Positions 15,293 through 25,600 of a stretch of DNA of 64,000 bases are shown piece after piece. The notes beneath the pieces are model-generated. The model was not told where the DNA came from, made no database searches, and saw only the letters and a list, made by a program, of their open reading frames with translations. Origin of the DNA: an uncultured Blautia sp. (GTDB lineage Bacteria; Bacillota; Clostridia; Lachnospirales; Lachnospiraceae); assembly GCA_900539525.1 (NCBI GenBank), contig UQCM01000001.1:23677-87676 (forward strand), written 5' to 3'. Position 1 is the first letter of the stretch. Each line of letters opens with the position of its first letter. The position numbers and the translations under genes are program-made.

Positions 15293-16417
15293 ATGAAGAA
15301 GAGACTTGCAGGCTTTTATTTTTGTATCTGTATATCCGCTGTGGTGCTCACAGGATGCAGGGATGTACAGGAGGTTTGGAAACCGGTGGGTGAGGATAAT
15401 ACCATAAGACTTGCACTGACGGGTGATGAAGAGTTCTATACGGAGAGCGGGAACATGGAAGCGATGGAACTGGCTGCTTCGGATTTCTATGAGCGGACGG
15501 GAATCTCCGTGGAGATCGTTCCCTATGATGATGAGACGGATTACCATAAGGCGATCGCCTGTGCAAATGAGATTGTGCAGGATACCGGGATTGCAGCAGT
15601 GCTTGTCGAGCAGGAGCTGGATTATATTGATACGATAGCAGATATTTACGAAGAAGGGAAGAAGCCATTCCTGATTACGACAGGATGCTACAATCATACC
15701 ATTGATCAGGGATATCGTTATCTGATTGCGGATTTTATTAATGCTGAGTCGGCGGGAGAGATTATGGGGCGATATATTATCGATCAGGGGTTCCGACGTG
15801 TGGCATTCTGCCATTCAGACACAGAGTATGAAGAGGATGAACTGAAGGGACTTCAGGAAAGTATAACGGGAAGTGCGACAGTATTGGCGGATACCGTGGT
15901 GGGACCATTTACCCAGGAAGAATTTGAGATTGCCTATTCCAGATGGGAAGCGCTGGGGATCGATGTGGTATGCGTCAGCAATTATTACTGTCTGAACAGT
16001 GATCTGGTACGGATGTTACGCCAGAAGGGATCAGAACTGCAGGTGGTGTCGGATTATGTGATGGATACGGATGAGGACATTGAAACGAATGGAAAATATA
16101 TGGAAGGAACGGTGATCGTCCCGTCCTATCTGTGCGGCACATCTGAAAAGGGAGAACTGGTGGAACAAAGATTTCAGGAGAAATACGGAATGGATATGCC
16201 GGAACGTGCAGCACAATCCTATGATCTGGTCATGATGCTGGCAGAAGGTCTTGTTTCCGGCATTGAAGATACGAATGGTCTGATGGATTATCTGAAACGG
16301 GAAGAAGGATATGAAGGGATACACGGGCGTGTGCTCTTTGATGAAAAGGGTGCACTCATACCCAGAGGAGATGAGGTGCTTGTGTTTTCAGATGGAAGCT
16401 TCAGGAGCAGGAGATAA
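15293..16417 (+). CDS. Type-1 periplasmic-binding-protein-like lipoprotein, first gene of NHLM-type operon
   Basis: A 374-residue lipoprotein: basic start, hydrophobic segment, lipobox VLTGC (Cys at about residue 22). The mature part reads as a two-lobe type-1 periplasmic binding (LacI/leucine-binding) fold: IRLALTGDEEFYTESGNMEAMELAA at the N-lobe start, AVLVEQ, the hinge-region ADFINAESAGEIMGRYIIDQG, RRVAFCH, and a C-lobe ending FSDGSF. Unlike sugar or amino acid binding proteins it is not next to an importer permease. It heads an operon of NHLM export genes (11 bp to the next gene). A ligand-sensing or export-linked role is inferred; ligand unknown. Confidence 0.75.
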   Translation: MKKRLAGFYFCICISAVVLTGCRDVQEVWKPVGEDNTIRLALTGDEEFYTESGNMEAMELAASDFYERTGISVEIVPYDDETDYHKAIACANEIVQDTGIAAVLVEQELDYIDTIADIYEEGKKPFLITTGCYNHTIDQGYRYLIADFINAESAGEIMGRYIIDQGFRRVAFCHSDTEYEEDELKGLQESITGSATVLADTVVGPFTQEEFEIAYSRWEALGIDVVCVSNYYCLNSDLVRMLRQKGSELQVVSDYVMDTDEDIETNGKYMEGTVIVPSYLCGTSEKGELVEQRFQEKYGMDMPERAAQSYDLVMMLAEGLVSGIEDTNGLMDYLKREEGYEGIHGRVLFDEKGALIPRGDEVLVFSDGSFRSRR

Positions 16418-16428
16418 GGAGGGAAAAG

Positions 16429-17340
16429 ATGGCAGATTTATTCAGAAAGTCAGCTCTGGATACCATGGCGACACCGGAGCAGCTGGACAGGCAGGTAAAG
16501 ATCATGCGTCCCTCAACATGGATTCTGTATGCTGGAATGGTGATCGCATTGATAACCTTCATTGTCTGGAGCTTTTCTTACAGGATCTCAAATGGGGTCA
16601 ATATGCAGGGAGTCGTATTTACCAATAATAATATTATCAGCAATGTGGCTATCCGGGAATGTATGATCACAGATGTACTGGTTTCAGAAGGTGAGTATGT
16701 GGAAATCGGTGATATCCTAGCAGTTGTGTCCAATGATGAGATGCTCGAGAAAATCACAGACAGCCGGTATGAGCTGTCACAGAAAAAGGAAGGCACAGAA
16801 GAATATGAGGCATTGCGGGATCAGATCGATCAGCTTGTGGAGTCCTATGTGGCTTCAACGGTTATCAAAAGCAATGGATCAGGTCATATTCAGACGGTGA
16901 AAAGCAGTGGAACAGCGTTGCAGGCGGGAGACTATATTGCTACGGTCATGTCGGACAGCGGTTACAATGAAGTGATTGCTTATGTTCCGCTTCAGACAGC
17001 AAACAATCTCAGCCTGGGTATGAGCGCACAGGTATCTCCGACCTATGCACCAAGAGAGGAATACGGATATATGACAGGAGTGGTGACAGCGATTGCAGAT
17101 ACACCGGTTTCGGAGGAGAGTATTCTCGCAAAAATGGGAACGCTGTCTTACGTAGAGAGTATACTTCCCCAGGAATCATGTGTGGAGGTCAGGATACGGC
17201 TTGATCTGGATGAGACATCAGCAAACGGATATAAATGGTCAAACAGTAAAGGGGCAGGGCTTCCGGTGGAACTGGGCACCCAGTGTTCCATTGTTGTCAT
17301 TACCAGAGATTATCTGCCTGTTGAGTTGCTGACCCGGTAG
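16429..17340 (+). CDS. NHLM-type membrane fusion (HlyD-like) secretion protein
   Basis: A 303-residue protein like the NHLM bacteriocin-system secretion protein (TIGR03794). It has a cytosolic N terminus, one transmembrane helix (about 28-48), a lipoyl-like beta segment (VLVSEGEYVEIGDILAVV), a short coiled region (about 105-130) and a second lipoyl half (SNGSGHIQTVKSSGTALQAGDYI) plus a beta-barrel tail. Such adaptors link an inner-membrane ABC exporter to the outside. ATG follows AAGGAGGG, 11 bp after the lipoprotein stop, and 9 bp precede the peptidase-ABC gene. Its hairpin is short, as usual in Gram-positive members. Confidence 0.85.
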   Translation: MADLFRKSALDTMATPEQLDRQVKIMRPSTWILYAGMVIALITFIVWSFSYRISNGVNMQGVVFTNNNIISNVAIRECMITDVLVSEGEYVEIGDILAVVSNDEMLEKITDSRYELSQKKEGTEEYEALRDQIDQLVESYVASTVIKSNGSGHIQTVKSSGTALQAGDYIATVMSDSGYNEVIAYVPLQTANNLSLGMSAQVSPTYAPREEYGYMTGVVTAIADTPVSEESILAKMGTLSYVESILPQESCVEVRIRLDLDETSANGYKWSNSKGAGLPVELGTQCSIVVITRDYLPVELLTR

Positions 17341-17349
17341 GAGGCAGAG

Positions 17350-19494
17350 ATGGAAAAGGTAAAAAAAGTACCGGTCATACTACAGATGGAGGCACTGGAA
17401 TGCGGTGCTGCTTCCCTGGCAATGATACTGGCTTATTACAAAAAATACATACCTTTGGAGCAGCTGCGCTCGGAATGTAACGTTTCAAGAGATGGCAGCA
17501 GTGCAAAATATATTCTGAAGGCAGCGATACATCATGGACTGGAAGCGAAGGGATATAAAATGAGCCTGGAAAGGTTAAAACAGGAAACAGAATTTCCGGT
17601 CATCATCCATTGGAACTTTAACCATTTTGTTGTATTGTGCGGTTTTAACGGAAAAGCTGCGATTATTAACGATCCGGCGGGAGGAAGGGTCAGTGTGGAT
17701 ATGGAAGAATTTGACCGTTCTTTCACTGGTATCGTTCTTAAATTCAAACCTGGTGCCGGTTTTGTCCCTACCGGAAAACCGAAGAGCATCAGCAGCTTTG
17801 TGAAGAAAAGACTGGCGGGAAGTTCAGGACCTCTTCTTCTCATTTTGACAATGGGACTGATTCTTTCCCTGCTGGAATTGCTGAAACCTGTTTTTTATAA
17901 GATTTTTACAGATGAGATCCTGATTGGCGGTGCGTACGAGAAGATACGTCCGCTTCTGATTTCCATGTTCATCACTCTGGTGGCCGGTTTTCTGGCAGAG
18001 GTGATGAAGTCGGTCTATCTGGCAAGGCTGCAGGCAAAGATGAGCATTGGCTCCTCTTCTTCTTTCATGTGGCATATCCTGAGGCTGCCTGTGGAATTCT
18101 TTTCCCAGCGATTTGCCGGTGATATTGTTTCACGTCAGCAGAGCAATACGGAAATAGCAGCTGCGCTCTGCACGCAGATCGCCCCGATCGCGCTGAATGT
18201 TGTTATGATCGGGATCTACCTGACAGTCATGATCTATTACAATTTTCTGATGTCACTGATCGGCATAGGATCAGCGCTGATTAACATCTTGCTGATCCGT
18301 TCGGTATCAAAACATAATGCCAACGCATCCAGGTCCATGCAGAGAGACAGTGGAAAGCTGTCAGGTATCATGATTGCAGCAGTGTCCATGATCGAGACGA
18401 TTAAGGCGAGCGGTGCAGAGTTCGGCTTTTTTGAGAAAATAGCAGGTTATCAGACAAAGTATAATAATGCTTTGCTTTCTCTGAAAAAAAGAAATGCCAT
18501 GATTGCTGTGATCCCTCAGATACTGACAGGACTGAGTACAGGGGCGATCCTGATGCTGGGTGTCTACAATATTTTTAATGGCAGCTTTACAATCGGTGCG
18601 CTGATGGCTTTTCAGAGTTTTATGAATCTGTTTCTGACACCGGTAGGTTCTCTTGTAGATTCCATTCAGGTTTTTCAGAATCTGGGAGGGAATATTGAGC
18701 GTGTGCATGATGTGATGAACTGTCCTGTTGACAGGGTCTTTGATCTGTCACAGAAGCGGGACGAATATGAGAAGCTCAGCGGAGAGGTAGAACTGAAGAA
18801 TATTTCCTTTGGCTATAGTCCTTTGGCGCCGCCTCTGATTGAAAATTTTAATCTGAAAGTAAAAAAAGGATCCATGACAGCTCTGGTAGGAGGGAGTGGA
18901 AGTGGAAAGTCAACGATTGCAAAACTGATATCCGGGCTGTATGTGCAAAGAAGCGGAGAACTGCTTTTTGACGGAAAAACAATCCAGGAGATTGACCGTT
19001 ATGTGTTTACCGGTTCTGTAGCAGTAGTAGATCAGAGCATTTCCCTGTTCGGAGGAAGTATAAAGGACAATATTACCATGTGGGATCAGACGATACCGGA
19101 TGATATTATTGTGGCGGCATGTAAGGATGCGTGCATCCATGATGACATCATGATGTTAAAAGGCGGATATCTTTCACCGGTGGCAGAAAACGGAGGGAAT
19201 TTTTCCGGAGGGCAAAGGCAGAGACTGGAAATCGCCCGGGCATTTGTGGCACAGCCGTCGATCATGATTCTCGATGAAGCCACATCGGCACTCGATCCCG
19301 GAACGGAAAAGCTTGTGATGGATGCTGTAAAACGGCGTGGAATCACATGTTTTGTGATTGCTCACAGACTTTCGACCATACGGGATGCAGATGAGATCAT
19401 TCTGCTGGAATATGGCAGAGAGGTAGAGCGGGGAACACACAGAACTCTGATTGAAAAGAATGGAAAATACGCAGCTCTTGTGAGAAGCGAGTAA
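17350..19494 (+). CDS. NHLM-type peptidase/ABC exporter with C39 domain
   Basis: A 714-residue peptidase-containing ABC exporter (TIGR03796-like). The N-terminal C39 peptidase, which cleaves double-glycine leaders, looks active: oxyanion Gln12, catalytic Cys18 in ECGAASLAM, His92 in NFNHFVVL and Asp108 in NDPAGG. The membrane domain spans about 155-445. The ATPase domain has Walker A GGSGSGKST, signature FSGGQRQRLE, Walker B IMILDEATSALD and H-loop IAHRLST. It should cleave and export a leader peptide substrate, yet no candidate precursor gene is visible in this operon. Next gene 11 bp downstream. Confidence 0.92.
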   Translation: MEKVKKVPVILQMEALECGAASLAMILAYYKKYIPLEQLRSECNVSRDGSSAKYILKAAIHHGLEAKGYKMSLERLKQETEFPVIIHWNFNHFVVLCGFNGKAAIINDPAGGRVSVDMEEFDRSFTGIVLKFKPGAGFVPTGKPKSISSFVKKRLAGSSGPLLLILTMGLILSLLELLKPVFYKIFTDEILIGGAYEKIRPLLISMFITLVAGFLAEVMKSVYLARLQAKMSIGSSSSFMWHILRLPVEFFSQRFAGDIVSRQQSNTEIAAALCTQIAPIALNVVMIGIYLTVMIYYNFLMSLIGIGSALINILLIRSVSKHNANASRSMQRDSGKLSGIMIAAVSMIETIKASGAEFGFFEKIAGYQTKYNNALLSLKKRNAMIAVIPQILTGLSTGAILMLGVYNIFNGSFTIGALMAFQSFMNLFLTPVGSLVDSIQVFQNLGGNIERVHDVMNCPVDRVFDLSQKRDEYEKLSGEVELKNISFGYSPLAPPLIENFNLKVKKGSMTALVGGSGSGKSTIAKLISGLYVQRSGELLFDGKTIQEIDRYVFTGSVAVVDQSISLFGGSIKDNITMWDQTIPDDIIVAACKDACIHDDIMMLKGGYLSPVAENGGNFSGGQRQRLEIARAFVAQPSIMILDEATSALDPGTEKLVMDAVKRRGITCFVIAHRLSTIRDADEIILLEYGREVERGTHRTLIEKNGKYAALVRSE

Positions 19495-19505
19495 GGGGTG
19501 AGAAG

Positions 19506-21665
19506 ATGAGTACTTTTTCAGAAAGGCTGAAGAAAAGAAAAGCACTAGATGCAGAGTTGTTTCACTCATCCGCTACAGGTGTATACCATTCTCTGGGCAG
19601 AGTAAAATCCGGCGCCGAAAACACAAAAAAAGGAAACAGGACTGCGATAGAGCTGGGAAGAATCTGTGATTATATGAAACAGGAGCTGTCCTCTTTGCCG
19701 GAAAAAACGGAAGATGCGGAAGAACTGATGCAATATGTTATGAATGAGACCGGAATCATGCGACGGAAGATTGTGACAGCCGGAAAATGGTGGAAAGAAG
19801 GTTCAATGCCGCTTCTGTGCAGTGATCAGAATGGAAATGCATATGCATTGCTGCCGGATGCCGATGGTGGGTACATTTTCTACCGGGATGAGGAGCCTGT
19901 AAAGGTAGACAGACAGAATGCAGGTATGTTTTCACCGGTTGCCTATTGTTTTTATAAACCATTTGAAAACAGGGCACTTACAATAAGGGATTTTTATTAT
20001 TTTCTTGCAGGAGCATTCCGTGCTTCTGATGTGATCTGGCTGCTTATGGTGAGTCTGATCGCGGGTGTTGTGGGCATGATCATGCCTGCCATCAATAAAT
20101 TTGTCTTTAATAATGTGGTGCCATCAGGCACATCGGAGGAGATATTTGGGATCAGTGTTCTGATCGTGGGTACAGTCTTTGTGACTGCTTTCTTTGGACT
20201 GGCACGAACTCTGTGGGTGATGCGCATAGGAAACAAGCTGGAGCTTCTGGCACAAAATGCAGTCTGGGCACGATTGTTGAGTCTGCCTGTGGAATTTTTT
20301 CGGAATTATGAATCAGGAGATCTGACCGAGAGGGCAGCTTCTATCGATGAGATCTGTCGGATCCTGGGAGGCCAGCTGGTACCTACTCTGTTAAGTACTG
20401 TATTCTCTTTTTTATATTTGTTTCAGATCAGTTCTATTTCAGAGGAGATGTTTCTGCCTTCATTTATCATTGTTCTTCTTATGTTAAGTGTTTATGCAGT
20501 GACAGCAGTTGTTCAGAACCGATGGACAAGGCATAATAATATTATAACCGGAAAGCTTACGAGTACAGTTTTCCAGTTTCTGAACGGCATCACAAAAATC
20601 AGGGTCGCAGGTGCAGAAAGCCGTGCATATGCAAAATGGGCGGAGATTTACAGTAAAATGCATATTATGCCCCATATGTTTGTGAATCTGTCAGGTGCGG
20701 TGTCATCCGTTGTGATGTTTGGAGGGACAATCGTTTTATACTATATGGCCTATCGCAGCGGGATGAGTGTCTCTGATTACATTTATTTTAATTCAGCGTT
20801 TTCATTGTTTGCCGGTTCGGTAATGGCAATTGCAGGCATCACAGCACAGGTTGCATCTCTTCGCCCGGCAATAGACCGTTTGCGGCCGATTCTTGAAGAG
20901 GAACCGGAGAATACGGGTGCAAAGCATCGTTTGGATAAACTGAGCGGAGAAATAGAAGTGAACCATGTGAAATTCCGGTATAACGATGATATGCCATATG
21001 TTCTTAACGACATGGATCTGCATATTAAGCCGGGAGAGTATATAGGAATCGTCGGTTCTTCGGGTTGCGGAAAATCTACTCTGCTGCGTATACTTCTCGG
21101 TTTTGAACATCCACAGTCAGGTTCTGTTTATTATGATATGCAGGATATGGACAGTCTGGATCTGCGCAGCGTACGTCAAAGGATCGGCGTGGTTCTGCAG
21201 AACGGAAAACTGTTTTCAGGAGACATTTATTCCAATATCGTGATATGTGCTCCATGGCTGACGGTAGATGATGCATGGGAAGCAGCAGAACGTTCAGGTT
21301 TTGCGGATGATATCAGGAATATGCCAATGGGAATGTTTACAATGATTTCCGAAGGCGGCGGGGGACTGTCCGGAGGACAGCAGCAGAGACTTCTGATTGC
21401 CAGGGCACTGGCAGCGGATCCGGATATTCTCATGTTTGACGAAGCAACATCAGCGCTGGACAATATCACGCAGGCACTGGTGGTGAAGACACTGGAGGAA
21501 ATGCAGTGTACAAGAATTGTGATCGCACACAGGCTTTCGACCATCCGCAAATGTTCGAGGATCCTCTATCTTCATGAGGGAAGAGTTGTGGAGCAGGGAA
21601 CTTATGAGGAACTTATGGCACTTGGAGGAAGATTCGCCGATCTTGCCAGCAGACAGCTGGTGTAG
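19506..21665 (+). CDS. NHLM-type ABC exporter, second (non-peptidase) subunit
   Basis: A 719-residue ABC exporter (TIGR03797-like) that pairs with the C39 exporter in NHLM systems. An ~160-residue N-terminal cytosolic region, characteristic of this subfamily, replaces the peptidase. The membrane domain follows (about 175-460), then an ATPase with Walker A GSSGCGKST, signature LSGGQQQRLL, Walker B ILMFDEATSALD and H-loop IAHRLST. ATG follows AAGGGGTGAG. The two exporters likely form a heterodimer or work in sequence with the membrane fusion protein. 60 bp to the next gene. Confidence 0.9.
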   Translation: MSTFSERLKKRKALDAELFHSSATGVYHSLGRVKSGAENTKKGNRTAIELGRICDYMKQELSSLPEKTEDAEELMQYVMNETGIMRRKIVTAGKWWKEGSMPLLCSDQNGNAYALLPDADGGYIFYRDEEPVKVDRQNAGMFSPVAYCFYKPFENRALTIRDFYYFLAGAFRASDVIWLLMVSLIAGVVGMIMPAINKFVFNNVVPSGTSEEIFGISVLIVGTVFVTAFFGLARTLWVMRIGNKLELLAQNAVWARLLSLPVEFFRNYESGDLTERAASIDEICRILGGQLVPTLLSTVFSFLYLFQISSISEEMFLPSFIIVLLMLSVYAVTAVVQNRWTRHNNIITGKLTSTVFQFLNGITKIRVAGAESRAYAKWAEIYSKMHIMPHMFVNLSGAVSSVVMFGGTIVLYYMAYRSGMSVSDYIYFNSAFSLFAGSVMAIAGITAQVASLRPAIDRLRPILEEEPENTGAKHRLDKLSGEIEVNHVKFRYNDDMPYVLNDMDLHIKPGEYIGIVGSSGCGKSTLLRILLGFEHPQSGSVYYDMQDMDSLDLRSVRQRIGVVLQNGKLFSGDIYSNIVICAPWLTVDDAWEAAERSGFADDIRNMPMGMFTMISEGGGGLSGGQQQRLLIARALAADPDILMFDEATSALDNITQALVVKTLEEMQCTRIVIAHRLSTIRKCSRILYLHEGRVVEQGTYEELMALGGRFADLASRQLV

Positions 21666-21725
21666 AATATAGGAACTGTTCCGGGCAGTTCCCATGTCAT
21701 ATTGAAGATGAAAGCAGGAAGAAAA

Positions 21726-22640
21726 ATGGAATTTCGAAGGATAGACAGAACAGCAGAGAAGGATTTTGCCCCATTTTTTTTGAAAAACAGATTTGCAGAT
21801 ACCACATATGCACTACTGTATGCATGGGGAGATAAGTTTTTATATTCGTATTGTAAGTGCAGCAGCGGTCTGATTGTGAAGGGTACAGGAATGAATCAGA
21901 GGGAGGCATATATTCTGATCCATGATAAAGAGGATGAACAGATGATCACAGATGGGATTGAACAGCTTTACAGGTATCATAGCGGCAATGTCGGACCTTT
22001 GATTTTTGAGTATGTAGGAGAAGAAGAAATCGAAAGCTACAGATCTGCGGCAGCCAGATTCAACTGTGGAATTCAAATAACAACAGAAGAGATTTATGAT
22101 GATTACATCTATGATACAGAAGAATTTCTTTCGATTTCAGGAAAGAAAAACAGGGGGAAGCGTTATGATGTCAATCATCTGAAGAACAGCCATCCTGAAA
22201 TGTGTGCGCTCAGGTATGAGGATGTCAGACCGGAAAGCTGTATGGAGATTTTTGACAGATGGTGTGAAAGGCATTCATGCAGTGATTGTTATTTTGGATG
22301 TGAACGGGAGGCTTTTCAGAGATTTATGAGCATCTATGACAGAAGCCGGCATTACATTATGGTTTCCTGTGAGGGGGAACGCGCTGTTTCTTTTGCAGTC
22401 TGTGAGCAGATCAATGAGGATACGGTCGGTTATTACTTTCAGAAGAATGCAGAGAAGGTACGGGGACTAACCTACTGGCTGAACCGCCAGATGGCATTTG
22501 AACATGAGCAGATCGCTTATATCAATCTGGCAGAGGATATGGGGATACCGGGAATTGTCATGGATAAATCATCTCTGCATCCATGTAGAAAGCAGAAAAA
22601 ATATACAGTTGAAATTGTGGAGGGAGATATTGATGAGTAA
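21726..22640 (+). CDS. DUF2156 (phosphatidylglycerol lysyltransferase C-terminal-like) protein
   Basis: A 304-residue soluble protein of the DUF2156 family, a double GNAT-like fold shared with the cytosolic half of MprF. Segments typical of this fold: FADTTYALLYAWGDKF at the N terminus, GKKNRGKRYDVNHLKNSHPEM mid-protein, and INLAEDMGIPG near the C terminus. MprF transfers Lys from tRNA to phosphatidylglycerol; stand-alone members have unproven roles and this one has no membrane flippase part. Start chosen at 21726 behind AGGAAG rather than 21702. It overlaps the sensor-MFS gene by 8 bp, so the two are translated together as part of the NHLM-type operon. Confidence 0.8.
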   Translation: MEFRRIDRTAEKDFAPFFLKNRFADTTYALLYAWGDKFLYSYCKCSSGLIVKGTGMNQREAYILIHDKEDEQMITDGIEQLYRYHSGNVGPLIFEYVGEEEIESYRSAAARFNCGIQITTEEIYDDYIYDTEEFLSISGKKNRGKRYDVNHLKNSHPEMCALRYEDVRPESCMEIFDRWCERHSCSDCYFGCEREAFQRFMSIYDRSRHYIMVSCEGERAVSFAVCEQINEDTVGYYFQKNAEKVRGLTYWLNRQMAFEHEQIAYINLAEDMGIPGIVMDKSSLHPCRKQKKYTVEIVEGDIDE

Positions 22641-25600
22641 GATCAGAGAGTTTCAAAAAGGGAATCGTGTATATCTGATTATTCTTGTATTGATAGTGCT
22701 GACATCCTGGATGAGTAAGAACCTTTCTTATATCGGGGAAAATCCTTTTTCCGGTGAATACTGGCTGGATAATCCGGCACAGGCTGTTTTTTTCGACAGA
22801 TATCATTACTATATTCTGGATTCGTCCTATAAGATTGCGGTTGCGGATGACGGGAATAACCTTCTGTATTTTCTTGAAGGCGGCAGTCCGGAGACCACCT
22901 TTGATTATGCATCGAAAGTTGCCACGGATGACAGTGGAAACCTGTACGTGCAGGACAAAAGCTTTGCAGAGGATGGGACGACTGCTTATCGGGAACGTAT
23001 TCTGAAATTTGAAGAGGGAAGTCAGAAAAGGGAAATGTTGTATGAGGTTCAGACAGTAAATGAAGATGGAAAGCAGATCCTGTTTCTGGATGAATTAAAG
23101 TATATTGACGGAATCCTGTATTTTTCAGAAGTTGCAGAGGATGGTATCCATGTCAGAAAATATGTGGATGGAAACACAGAGGAATGCGCTTTTATGAAGA
23201 TAGAGAACGCATCCCGGGCAGTTGCAGACAGCAGCTTCAACAGAGAACTGGAGATATCGGCGGTACTGATGAATGGAGACATCTATACGCTTAACGGTAC
23301 AGAAAATGTTTTACTATATGATGCGGGAGAACATGATACAGATGAATATAACAGCCTGATCACAGAAATTTCCTATGGAGATGATGAGAGGCTGTATGCG
23401 AACGACCAGGGGTTACGAAAGGTTGTTGTCTTTGAAGATGGTCGTATGTCAGAGGCTATAACAAAAGGCTTTTTCCTTGATGAGGTTCCGGAAAAACTGG
23501 AAATGGCTCCGATTTATACAGGTTTAAATACGGACAGCCGCGGAGTGTCCGTTCTTTCTGAAGAATATGCATACAGTGAGGAAATTGATGATCTGGACTA
23601 TTTTTATCACATAGGATTTGTATCCTATGACGGAGCAGAAAAGGATTATGTAGATGTCCTTGGAATCTCGAACTCCCGGAGAATACATATTTTAAGTGCA
23701 TATGCAGCATTGCTGCTTCTGATCATGGTAAGTATTTATGCCATTATTCATATTATCCGCCTTGTAAAGGTAATGGGAGCGATACAGAATACGACACAGC
23801 TGCTCGTATTGATTACGGCCATTCTCGTGACAACAGGAGTGTCTGTTACGGTTTTTAAAGAGTGTAATGCCAGATATATCGATGAGTCGGTGGCAGGTCT
23901 GTCAAACATGGCATATCTGATCGAGTCCAGGCTGGACAGAGATATTCTCAGACAGATAGACAGCCCCGATGACTATTTTACAGAAGATTATGAAGCATTG
24001 GATCAGAGTGTCATGGATGTGCTGAAGAGTGAGGTAAACCGTGCATCGAATACCTATGCGGTTCTATATAAGGTCAGAGGAAACATTATATGCGAGATCT
24101 ACCGGAATGATTCTCTGCATGGAGTGATGACACCCCTTGCCGGAGTTTATGAGGGTTCCATAGAAGAGAATATCGCAGCCGGAAACCGCTATGTATCGCA
24201 GGATTATCAGCTTTCAGAAGGAAGCTATACCTTCGTGGAGATTCCTGTATTTGGAGAGCAGAATGAGCTGCTTGCCCTTCTTGAGGTGGGAACGGATTAC
24301 AAGCAGTTTGTTGACGATAATCAGGCACTGTTCAGAAAGCTCCTTCTGCTGACTTCCATGGCTGTCATTATATTCATGCTTCTGTTTTCAGAGATGCTGA
24401 ATCTTATAACAGCGGTCAGGGCGAGAAAATCTCTGGTTAAAGGCAGTACTGATTATGCGCCGGAACTGATACGCCCTGTGGCATTTATGATTTTCTTTAC
24501 AGCCAATATTACAACAGCATTCCTGCCGATTTATGGTATGTCTTTGTGTAATGACAGTACGGGACTTCCCACGGAGGTAGCTGCAGCATTTCCACTGTCA
24601 GCAGAGCTGATCTGTTCAGCAGTGGCAGCACTGGCATGCGGTTTTCTGATCCGTAAGACGGGAGTCCGGCTGATGGGCATCCTGGGAAGTATCTTTTATA
24701 TGGGGGGGAATCTGCTGTCGCCGTTTGCGCCGAATATATGGGTGCTGGTCTGTGCAAACAGTATCTGTGGTATCGGAGGCGGAATCCTGCTCATTACCGT
24801 GAATACCTGGATTGCCGCTCTGTCCGGGGAAGAGAAGAAGAACAGAGGATTTATCCAGTATAATGCAGCATTTCTTGCCGGTATGAACTGCGGCACTGTT
24901 ATCGGATCGCTGATATGGGAAAATTTTGGTGTTAAGTCTGCTTACCTGTTTGCGGTAGGGGGGGCTGTGCTGATTCTGATATTTGTGCTCGTGTTTTTAA
25001 AGAATATCAAACCGGTTTTGGAGAAGAAAGAAAAAAAGGAAAGAAAGTTTACAGGGCTTCGGAAGTTCATTACACCCCATATGCTCCGGTACTTCCTTTG
25101 CCTGTCTTTGCCTTATCTGATCTGTGCCTCTTTCCTGAGCTATTATTTTCCGGTTGTCGCAGACAGAAATATGCTGGGAGCATCCGAAATTTCGATGGCA
25201 TTTCTGGTCAGCGGAGTGATATCCATCTATATCGGGACGGCTGTAGGTGAGCCGGTGATGGAAAAGCTGGGAGCGAGAAGATCCATGATACTGGCATCGT
25301 TCATCTATGCAGCGGCACTTGGATATCTGGTTCTGAATCCATCCATTTTCAACTGTTATGTGGTCATCGTATTGTTTGCTGTGGCAGACAGCTTCGGACT
25401 GGCAGCACAGTCTGTGTATTTCGCGGCTATGCCGGAAGTAAATGAGATTGGCCAGAGCAGGGCGCTGGGCATTAACAGTACAGCAGAGAGTATCACATCC
25501 GCCTGCGGTTCTCTGATTTTCGGAAGTGCTCTTTTGCTTGGAGAACAGAGAGGTATCCTTGTGATCCTTCTGGTATTTGTGATCCTGCTGTTTTTATATG

